NCBI GenBank assembly: GCA_021806125.1
Contig: JAJZYC010000051.1
Coordinates: 1 to 9,286 of the forward strand
Direction of reading: 5' to 3'
DNA from: a bacterium
GTDB lineage: Bacteria; SZUA-79; Acidulodesulfobacterales; Acidulodesulfobacteraceae
Length of the DNA stretch: 9,286 nucleotides
Both the position numbers and the translations under genes were made by a program. Under the pieces are notes generated by a model. The model was given only the letters and a program-made list of their open reading frames with translations, did not search any database and was not told where the DNA came from. The stretch's first letter is position 1; each line of letters opens with the position of its first letter. Positions 1-5,865 of this stretch are shown here, piece by piece.

Positions 1-25
1 ACCGGCATAGAAAGGGGGGCAGATA

Positions 26-493
26 TTGGGCACGCATATCAGGCTATACGATAACCAGGACGAATTCGTCCAGTTGTACGCAAAAAGAAACGGTATGAGC
101 AAAAGCGACGCCGCAAACCAGCTGATAGGCGTCGCGATGGAATCTATCGAGGCGGGAAACCTTGATTTTTACAAGGAAAAAATAAAGTCTGTTTTCCAAG
201 AATCTTTAAAATCATATGAAGATGCAACGGGAGACAAAATCGTAAAAAGGCTCGCGGGGCTTATGGCGCTAAATACTAACTACACCCTTAAAGGATTCTG
301 GCTCGTAAAGGATATTCTTAGTAAGCTTATGCTGCTTGAAAACAAAAATTGGAACAATTTAAGAAACGAGGAGCTGGTAAGAGAGGTGCAGGCATTAGTG
401 GAAGATTTGGAAAAAAGTTCCGAGGGACAGATGAGGGCAATATACGAAAAAAATAGAAAGGTTAAGGAAAATGAACCGCCTCAAAACGATTAA
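26..493 (+). CDS. Small ribbon-helix-helix-like protein, unknown function
   Basis: This 155-aa protein starts at a TTG (26-28). An in-frame TAG at 8-10 rules out a longer version, and a G-run ribosome binding site (14-19) sits 6 nt upstream of the TTG. Residues about 4-38 (IRLYDNQDEFVQLYAKRNG, then MSKSDAANQLI) fit a ribbon-helix-helix pattern: a short beta strand, a helix, a turn with SKSDA, and a second helix. The rest is predicted helical and charged (K/E rich), with no signal peptide or membrane segment. RHH proteins of this size on mobile elements are usually DNA-binding regulators or relaxosome accessory factors. That role is inferred here, because I do not recognise a named family. It lies 187 nt upstream of cas12a, separated by repeat DNA, so it is probably not part of a tight cas operon, though it could regulate it. 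Confidence 0.6.
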   Translation: MGTHIRLYDNQDEFVQLYAKRNGMSKSDAANQLIGVAMESIEAGNLDFYKEKIKSVFQESLKSYEDATGDKIVKRLAGLMALNTNYTLKGFWLVKDILSKLMLLENKNWNNLRNEELVREVQALVEDLEKSSEGQMRAIYEKNRKVKENEPPQND

Positions 494-572
494 ATATTTA
501 TATTTTAAGATTTTTGGGTTAAAGCGTATTTTAAGCGGGGCAAAAATGGAGCGTGTTAGAAACTTTAAACGA

Positions 573-636
573 GTAGAATGTAGAATGCTTTTCGGTGCGC
601 CTATGGTGCACCCTTATCCCGCATTCTACATTCTAC
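573..636. repeat. 16-bp perfect inverted repeat with nested hairpin
   Basis: GTAGAATGTAGAATGC (573-588) is perfectly complementary to GCATTCTACATTCTAC (621-636). The 32-nt loop contains a second stem, GGTGC (594-598) with GCACC (608-612). As RNA this would be a long, stable hairpin in the 5' leader of the cas12a transcript. As DNA it resembles a REP or MITE-like palindrome. No T-run follows directly, so it is not a classic intrinsic terminator. Confidence 0.85.
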
Positions 637-668
637 ATTCTACATTCTACATTTACATTCTACATTTA
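622..668 (+). repeat. 7-nt tandem repeat (CATTCTA)n
   Basis: Units of CATTCTA lie at 622-628, 629-635, 636-642, 643-649 and 656-662. Shortened CATTTA units lie at 650-655 and 663-668. The array overlaps the right arm of the inverted repeat and ends two bases before the AAGGAGG of cas12a. The left arm can pair with several registers of it. Tandem repeats of this kind can change copy number by slippage. Confidence 0.9.
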
Positions 669-669
669 T

Positions 670-677
670 AAGGAGGT
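670..677 (+). promoter_or_regulatory. Ribosome binding site of cas12a
   Basis: AAGGAGGT is a near-perfect Shine-Dalgarno sequence, only 3-4 nt from the ATG at 681. It abuts the tandem repeat, so the repeat's length and folding could affect its access. Confidence 0.85.
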
Positions 678-680
678 ATT

Positions 681-3600
681 ATGTTTTCAAAATTTACCAA
701 TCTGTATTCAAATTCTAAAACCTTAAGATTCGAACTCATTCCTGAAGGTGATACGCTTTTCAATATCGAAAAAGCCGGCATACTAGCGGAAGACGAAAAA
801 CTTGCGGAAGATTTTAAGAAAGTTAAAAAAATAGCGGATAACTGGCTTAAAACTTTTATTAACGATTCTCTGACCGGAGTTTCTATTAATTTAGAAGATT
901 TATTTCTTTTTGAAGAAAAATATAGCATTTTTCCGAGAGATGAAAAGAATGAAGAAGAATTTAACGATATTAAAGCAAAACTCCGCAGAGAAATAGTATC
1001 GTTTTTTATAAGAAACCCAAAGTATAAACTTATCGCATCTGCCGAACTTATCCGTAAAGAACTTCCCGCATTTGTCGTAACGGAAGAAGAAAAAAATCTT
1101 GTGGCTAAATTTAAGACTTTTACGACTTATTTTACGAATTATTATAAGACGAGAGAAAATATCTATGGTTCCGAAGAAAAGCACGCAAACTACGCCTATA
1201 GAGTAATTAATGAAAATTTACCCTTGTTTATCAATAATAAGAAGAACTTCGAAATAATCAAAAATTCCTATCCTGAACTTATCAAAGACGTTAAAAAATC
1301 GGTAGAACCCATACTAAATGGCGAGAAAGTCGAAGATATGTTTTCTCTTAAGTGGTTTTCAAAGACCTTAACTCAATCCGGCATTAACCTTTACAATAAA
1401 ATGATAGGCGGAGAGAGCCTTGAGGATGGCAAAAAAATACAAGGCTTTAACGAAAAAGTGAACTTATTCCGCCAGGCCAATAAATTGGACGGCAAATCCG
1501 TTCCTATGCTTAAACAGCTTAAAAAGCAGATATTAGGCGATAAGAATGTTCCGTCTTGGGTAACGGAAGGCTTTGCCAATAAAGAGTCGATGAATAACGC
1601 CGTAATGGAGTTTTACGGCAAAATCAAACCCGTTTTATCAACTACTGCGAATATATTTGCAATTAATGGAAGAAATTATGATTATTCTAATATTTATATC
1701 AAAAGTCGATATCTTAGCGATATATCGCACGAATTATTTAAAGATTTTAATTTCCTAAAAAATATTTTGCTCGAAAAATATATCGTAAATAATCCCAAAT
1801 CTAAGAATCCGGAAAAAGAATTTTTAAAGATTGCTTATTTTACGGTCGCTGACATTCAATCGGCATTACCTAATACTGACAAAGATTTTATTTTTGAATT
1901 TTTCTATAACAAAATTATCAATACCGTAGCAGGCATTAGGCAGTCTTACGAATTATGGACGGCTAATCAAGACAGCGTTCCCGTATTAAAAAGCTTAATG
2001 GATAATATTATAGCCCTACATAGAACGCTTAAAATTTTCGATGTCGAGGGATCGGATAAAGACCCTGTTTTTTACGAACTGTTTGACGATAATATCGAGA
2101 AACTGGACGGAGCGGTAAAACTTTACAACGAAGTTAGAAATTTCATAACTAAAAAACCGTATTCATTGGAAAAGATAAAGCTTAATTTCGGCAACAGCAC
2201 TCTTTTGGCGGGTTGGGACGTAAATAAAGAATCGGATAATACTTCGGTATTGCTTCGCAAGGGCGATTATTACTATCTCGGTATTATAGATAAAAAACAT
2301 AATAAAATTTTCAGAAATGCGCCGTTAGCGGAAAAAGGCGAAGAGTCGTATAGGAAAATGGAATATAAACTGCTTCCAAATTCTTATATGATGTTGCCTA
2401 AGGTTTTCTTTTCGAAAGGTAATATGTCTAAGTATGAGCCGTCCGAAGAGATATTAAAAATTTACGAAACCGGCGCTTTTAAATCCGGGGATAATTTTAA
2501 CATTGACGATTTACATTCGTTGATAGACTTCTATAAAGAATCTATTGCCAAAAACAAAGAGTGGGTTTGCTATAATTTTAATTTCAAACCGACCGAAGAT
2601 TATCAAAAAATAAACGAATTCTACAACGACGTCGATTCACAAGGCTACAACGTAAGTTTCAGAGATATAAAAGCAAGTTATATCGACGAACTTATAAAGG
2701 AAGGCAATCTTTACCTTTTTAAGATTTATAATAAGGATTTTTCGCCCTACAGCAAAGGCACGCCTAATCTGCATACACTTTACTTTAAAATGCTTTTTGA
2801 CGAACGCAACCTTAAAAATACCGTCTATAAACTTAACGGCGGAGCAGAAGTCTTTTATAGAAAAAAGTCTTTAAGCTACTCCGAAGAAATACTTCAAAAA
2901 GGCCACCACTCCGAAGAACTTAAAAATAAATTCGATTATCCTATAATAAAAGACCGCAGATTTGCGTTCGATAAGTTTCAGTTTAACGTCCCGATAACGC
3001 TAAACCCTAACGCTTCCGGCTATGGCAATATCAACGATATTGCAAGAGATTTTATCCGTTCTAACGACATTAAGGTTATAGGCATTCACAGAGCCGAAAG
3101 CCACTTGGTTTATCTCGTCGTATTAGATTCCGCCGGCAGGATAATAGAACAACAGTCTTTAAACGAAATAGAAGGCTATAACGGCAAAAGCATTAATTAT
3201 ATGGAAAAACTTACCGAAAGAGGCAAAGAAAGAGACGAGGCAAGGGTTAATTGGAGCGCTATAGGCAATATCAAAGAATTAAAAGAAGGCTATTTAAGCA
3301 ACATCATATCCAAAATAGCGGCTTTAATGGTAAAGCATAACGCCGTATGCGTAATGGAAGATTTAAACTACAACTTTATCAGGGAAAGGTCTGCGATAGA
3401 AAAACAAATATACCAGAAATTCGAGAAAACGTTAATCGATAAGCTCAACTTCTACGTTGATAAAAAGAAAAATCCGGAAGAACTGGGCGGACTTCTTAAA
3501 CCGTTGCAGCTTGCAAATAAATTCGTAAGCTTTGAAAAAATGGGCAAAGAAAGCGGAATGATTTTTTACGTCTCCCCATATAAAGTAACCGATATAGACC

Positions 3601-4226
3601 CCGTTACCGGATTCGTGAATTTGTTTGACACCCGCTATTTTAATATCGAGAAATCCTTGCAGTTTTTCGGTAAGTTTAGAGATATTCGTTATAATCAAAA
3701 AACCGATTTATTCGAGTTTGATTTCAACTACGGCGATTTTACCGATAAAGACAAAATTCAGAGCGCAAGGACCAAATGGACAGTTTACACTTACGGCGAA
3801 AGGATAGAACGCTTCAGCGAAAATAATCAGCCGAAATTTAAAAAGATAGATTTAACGAAAGAATTCAAGGTCTTATTTTCCGAATATTCTATCGAATATA
3901 AAGGCGACTTAAAAGAATCTATTCTGTCTTTAAACGACAAGGATTTCTTTGTAAGATTATTATCTCTTTTTCGCCTTACGGTCCAAATGCGCAACGGTGA
4001 TTTTATTATATCTCCGGTAATAAATAACGACGGTAAGTTTTACGACAGCCGCAGGCTTAACGGCGGAGCCTTACCCGAAAACGCCGCCGCAAACGGAGCT
4101 TATAATATAGCCCGCAAAGGACTGATACTGCTCGACAGAATAAAAAGAGCAGAAAATATAAGAAAAGCGGATTTAAAATTGTCGGCTACCGAGTGGTTGC
4201 AATACGCACAAGGCGGGAGTTTATAA
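681..4226 (+). CDS. cas12a: Type V-A CRISPR effector Cas12a (Cpf1), predicted DNase-dead
   Basis: This 1181-aa protein is slightly short for the family (about 1200-1300 aa). The N terminus (SKTLRFELIPEG) is the typical Cas12a WED-I motif, which binds the crRNA handle. Rough order: REC lobe about 30-490, WED-II, PI about 565-690, WED-III to about 795, RuvC-I from about 798, bridge helix with W858, RuvC-II around E893, Nuc about 985-1125, RuvC-III 1126-1181. PAM-contacting lysines are kept: K516 in GWDVNKES (AsCas12a K548) and K574 in MLPKVFF (K607). The crRNA-processing lysine K757 (IIKDRRF) is also kept. The RuvC-I motif IGIDRGER is changed to IGIHRAES, so the catalytic Asp is His803. RuvC-III DADANGAY is changed to NAAANGAY, so the catalytic Asp is Ala1136. 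E893 (MEDLN) and the Nuc Arg R1104 (QMRNGD) remain. The family cleaves DNA with the RuvC D-E-D triad; with two of three carboxylates gone, this one should bind but not cut. The family assignment is certain; loss of cleavage is inferred from the residues. Confidence 0.98.
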   Translation: MFSKFTNLYSNSKTLRFELIPEGDTLFNIEKAGILAEDEKLAEDFKKVKKIADNWLKTFINDSLTGVSINLEDLFLFEEKYSIFPRDEKNEEEFNDIKAKLRREIVSFFIRNPKYKLIASAELIRKELPAFVVTEEEKNLVAKFKTFTTYFTNYYKTRENIYGSEEKHANYAYRVINENLPLFINNKKNFEIIKNSYPELIKDVKKSVEPILNGEKVEDMFSLKWFSKTLTQSGINLYNKMIGGESLEDGKKIQGFNEKVNLFRQANKLDGKSVPMLKQLKKQILGDKNVPSWVTEGFANKESMNNAVMEFYGKIKPVLSTTANIFAINGRNYDYSNIYIKSRYLSDISHELFKDFNFLKNILLEKYIVNNPKSKNPEKEFLKIAYFTVADIQSALPNTDKDFIFEFFYNKIINTVAGIRQSYELWTANQDSVPVLKSLMDNIIALHRTLKIFDVEGSDKDPVFYELFDDNIEKLDGAVKLYNEVRNFITKKPYSLEKIKLNFGNSTLLAGWDVNKESDNTSVLLRKGDYYYLGIIDKKHNKIFRNAPLAEKGEESYRKMEYKLLPNSYMMLPKVFFSKGNMSKYEPSEEILKIYETGAFKSGDNFNIDDLHSLIDFYKESIAKNKEWVCYNFNFKPTEDYQKINEFYNDVDSQGYNVSFRDIKASYIDELIKEGNLYLFKIYNKDFSPYSKGTPNLHTLYFKMLFDERNLKNTVYKLNGGAEVFYRKKSLSYSEEILQKGHHSEELKNKFDYPIIKDRRFAFDKFQFNVPITLNPNASGYGNINDIARDFIRSNDIKVIGIHRAESHLVYLVVLDSAGRIIEQQSLNEIEGYNGKSINYMEKLTERGKERDEARVNWSAIGNIKELKEGYLSNIISKIAALMVKHNAVCVMEDLNYNFIRERSAIEKQIYQKFEKTLIDKLNFYVDKKKNPEELGGLLKPLQLANKFVSFEKMGKESGMIFYVSPYKVTDIDPVTGFVNLFDTRYFNIEKSLQFFGKFRDIRYNQKTDLFEFDFNYGDFTDKDKIQSARTKWTVYTYGERIERFSENNQPKFKKIDLTKEFKVLFSEYSIEYKGDLKESILSLNDKDFFVRLLSLFRLTVQMRNGDFIISPVINNDGKFYDSRRLNGGALPENAAANGAYNIARKGLILLDRIKRAENIRKADLKLSATEWLQYAQGGSL

Positions 4227-4361
4227 AAGCGGAGTCTTATCTACCTATATTAATTTGCAAACCTCGGTCTTTATAAAAAATAGCGACCGGAAAGTGGCAT
4301 AAATTCGTTCTTTGAAAATTGAAAGAAAGGAAGAAAAACAGTTAAATAATGCGTTTTAACT
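4227..4361 (+). promoter_or_regulatory. CRISPR leader between cas12a and the array
   Basis: This AT-rich non-coding stretch precedes the first repeat. The intact repeats lie on this side and the degenerate ones at the far end, which marks it as the leader end. A possible promoter is TTGAAA (4319-4324), 17 nt, then TTAAAT (4342-4347). It would start transcription just before the first repeat, but the -10 match is only 4 of 6. A weak CGGTC/GACCG stem (4265-4269 with 4285-4289) has no T-run, so I see no clear terminator for cas12a. Read-through from cas12a into the array is possible. Confidence 0.55.
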
Positions 4362-4365
4362 GTTT
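4336..4365. repeat. 11-bp inverted repeat at the leader-repeat junction
   Basis: AAACAGTTAAA (4336-4346) is perfectly complementary to TTTAACTGTTT (4355-4365) across an 8-nt loop. The right arm includes the first four bases (4362-4365) of the first CRISPR repeat. It sits exactly where new spacers would be inserted and where the candidate array promoter ends. Confidence 0.85.
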
Positions 4366-4774
4366 AAAGGTTATATTAAATTTCTACTGTTGTAGATGTC
4401 AGGGCATGGTCGCGTGGAAGTTTTGTTTAAAGGTTATATTAAATTTCTACTGTTGTAGATGGGCAAGGCTACGCATTCCGAGATGTGGTTTAAAGGTTAT
4501 ATTAAATTTCTACTGTTGTAGATGTTCATCGTTATTATTAGTTATTTCGGGTTTAAAGGTTATATTAAATTTCTACTGTTGTAGATCCTTCGCTGGTTTT
4601 TGAGGTTTTAAGTGTTTAAAGGTTATATTAAATTTCTACTGTTGTAGATATTTGCTCGTCGAAACTGATTATCTTGTTTAAAGGTTATATTAAATTTCTA
4701 CTGTTGTAGATCGAACGGGAGTTCGTTTTCCTGACTTAGTTTAAAGGTTATATTAAATTTCTACTGTTGTAGAT
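4362..4774 (+). CRISPR. Type V-A CRISPR array, seven identical repeats
   Basis: Seven identical 36-nt repeats lie at 4362-4397, 4425-4460, 4488-4523, 4551-4586, 4614-4649, 4676-4711 and 4739-4774. Each begins GTTTAAAGG and ends with the Cas12a crRNA handle AATTTCTACTGTTGTAGAT (stem TCTAC/GTAGA, loop TGTT). Spacers: 4398-4424, 4461-4487, 4524-4550, 4587-4613, 4650-4675 and 4712-4738 (27 nt each, except 26 nt at 4650-4675), then 25 nt at 4775-4799 before the diverged repeat. The handle orientation gives + strand crRNAs, so the array is read in the same direction as cas12a. No spacer matches the rest of the window convincingly by eye. Spacers 1 and 2 are clearly more GC-rich than the surrounding DNA, which suggests foreign targets. 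Confidence 0.98.
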
Positions 4775-4799
4775 GAATTATTTTGGGTTGCGCTCGAAC

Positions 4800-4835
4800 A
4801 TCTAAACGTTATAGATAATTTCTACTATTGTAGAT
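4800..4835 (+). repeat. Diverged terminal CRISPR repeat with intact crRNA handle
   Basis: It aligns without gaps to the canonical repeat with 7 differences in 36 positions (1, 3, 8, 15, 16, 17, 28). The handle AATTTCTACTATTGTAGAT is complete, with the loop changed from TGTT to TATT, a variant also used by other Cas12a systems. It should therefore still be processed and loaded, and would carry 4836-4862 as its guide. Divergence at the leader-distal end is common in CRISPR arrays. Confidence 0.85.
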
Positions 4836-4999
4836 TGAAGATTGGGAATTATGTATGGATACATCTAAACGTTATAGATGAAAATTATTTTGAGATTCTC
4901 GACCAAAATGACTATGATTGCTTGTTTTCTTGGAAAAATGCAATATCGGAAAAATACGTTGAAAAAGTTTTTAATAAAATAAAGGAGGATAATAATTAA
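4835..4999 (+). pseudogene. C-terminal remnant of a gene fused to the array end
   Basis: The frame ending at TAA 4997-4999 is open back to 4757, inside the last canonical repeat. The part after the half-repeat reads like a real protein C terminus (ENYFEILDQNDYDC, then LFSWKNAISEKYVEKVF, then NKIKEDNN). The only start-like codon is TTG at 4835, with no ribosome binding site, and it would give 54 aa. The frame contains the Shine-Dalgarno of the next gene and stops 2 nt before its ATG, as expected for the upstream partner in an operon. I infer that the 5' part of that gene was lost when the cas12a-array module was joined here. The family is unrecognised. It could instead be a chance open frame, but its composition argues against that. 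Confidence 0.5.
4863..4879 (+). repeat. Half CRISPR repeat, 5' part only
   Basis: These 17 nt equal the first 17 nt of the diverged repeat at 4800. The identity extends 2 nt upstream, giving a 19-nt exact direct repeat (4798-4816 and 4861-4879). The offset is 63 nt, exactly one repeat plus a 27-nt spacer (4836-4862), so it is in register with the array. The hairpin half is absent and is replaced by protein-like sequence. Confidence 0.75.
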
Positions 5000-5001
5000 T
5001 T

Positions 5002-5757
5002 ATGGATAAAATAATCCTAACTCATTCATTACGGACGACAGACGATTCTAATGTTCTCGTCGTAGGAAGTTGCAGGAGCGGCAAAACTAACTTTTTCGTT
5101 AAGCCTAATCTGTTTAACCTTAAAGATTCCGTAATCGTTATAGGCAGAGACGACGATAAATTTTTCGAAGAAACGGCGAACTACAGAAAAGAAAAATTTA
5201 AACAGAAGATATTTACAAACAAAGACGAAAATTTTATTTCTGAAATAAAAACGCTTGATTCTTTACCGAATGATACATATACGATATATTTTACCGCACC
5301 GGTAATAAATAGGCAAAAAAGAATGAGATTATTATTTTATCCATTTGAACTAATAATGGACTATGTATATAATAATTCGTCTCCTAAAAATCCCGTCACG
5401 ATAATAATAGACGATTTGTCTTTATTCCCGATATGCCAAGATAATTTTACGCATTTTGTAGATAATGTAAGAATAGTAGCCACTGTCCAAAGTATATGGG
5501 ATTTGTTTAAAATATACGGTAAAACTCATACGGAGGATATTTTAAATTCATTCAAAAGTAAAATGTTTTTTCATATTAATAGTCAGTCCGATGCCGAATA
5601 TATCGTTAATAATTATAATCCTCAAATATCTAGGGAAAAAATACTTCAATTAAAATATCAATGTCTTATCGTAGGATTAAAAAAAGAACCTATATTAGTG
5701 AATGATAAAATTATACACTGGTTTGCTTATGGGAATCCGCACAGACGGGGTATTTAG
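5002..5757 (+). CDS. Short VirD4/TraG-like ATPase (coupling-protein core)
   Basis: This 251-aa protein resembles the soluble ATPase core of type IV secretion coupling proteins (VirD4/TraG/TraD), which bring DNA to the conjugation channel. The Walker A motif is GSCRSGKT (residues 22-29), followed by the family-like FFVKPNL. The Walker B motif is TIIIDD (133-138). The segment VATVQSIWDLFKIYGK with TEDILNSFKSKMFF and SDAEYIVNNYN follows the TraG pattern for the region after Walker B. It is less than half the usual length (about 550-700 aa). It lacks the N-terminal membrane helices and much of the all-alpha domain, and the segment after Walker A carries DDDKFFEE where relatives have DPKGE. GGAGG at 4984-4988 lies 13 nt before the ATG, which is long but workable. 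It may be a minimal coupling ATPase that pairs with the membrane protein encoded next, or a related motor with another job. Confidence 0.75.
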   Translation: MDKIILTHSLRTTDDSNVLVVGSCRSGKTNFFVKPNLFNLKDSVIVIGRDDDKFFEETANYRKEKFKQKIFTNKDENFISEIKTLDSLPNDTYTIYFTAPVINRQKRMRLLFYPFELIMDYVYNNSSPKNPVTIIIDDLSLFPICQDNFTHFVDNVRIVATVQSIWDLFKIYGKTHTEDILNSFKSKMFFHINSQSDAEYIVNNYNPQISREKILQLKYQCLIVGLKKEPILVNDKIIHWFAYGNPHRRGI

Positions 5758-5865
5758 ATTTGAAGTGATAACAGAGTGGTAAATTAAAATAGAAGTAAAA
5801 ATAAATTTTCAGAGGAAATTTAAAAGTTCTAATTCTATAGATAAATTTTAAAAAGGAGAACATTT

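Noticed and set aside
471..671. A 66-codon open frame starting inside the end of the first gene
   Set aside because: It runs through the inverted and tandem repeats and has low-complexity content; it is non-coding DNA that happens to lack stops.
3432..3698. Minus-strand open frames inside cas12a, topB and other genes
   Set aside because: They are antisense shadows of well-supported genes, with no ribosome binding sites or recognisable domains.
4349..4603. An 84-codon open frame across the CRISPR array with repeated LKVILNFYCCR
   Set aside because: The repetition is only the translation of the CRISPR repeats, which stay in one frame because the units are 63 nt. There is no ribosome binding site or domain.
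5802..5822. A 7-bp inverted repeat TAAATTT/AAATTTA between the ATPase and membrane-protein genes, as a possible terminator
   Set aside because: The stem is purely A/T, it is not followed by a T-run, and such repeats are common in AT-rich spacers.
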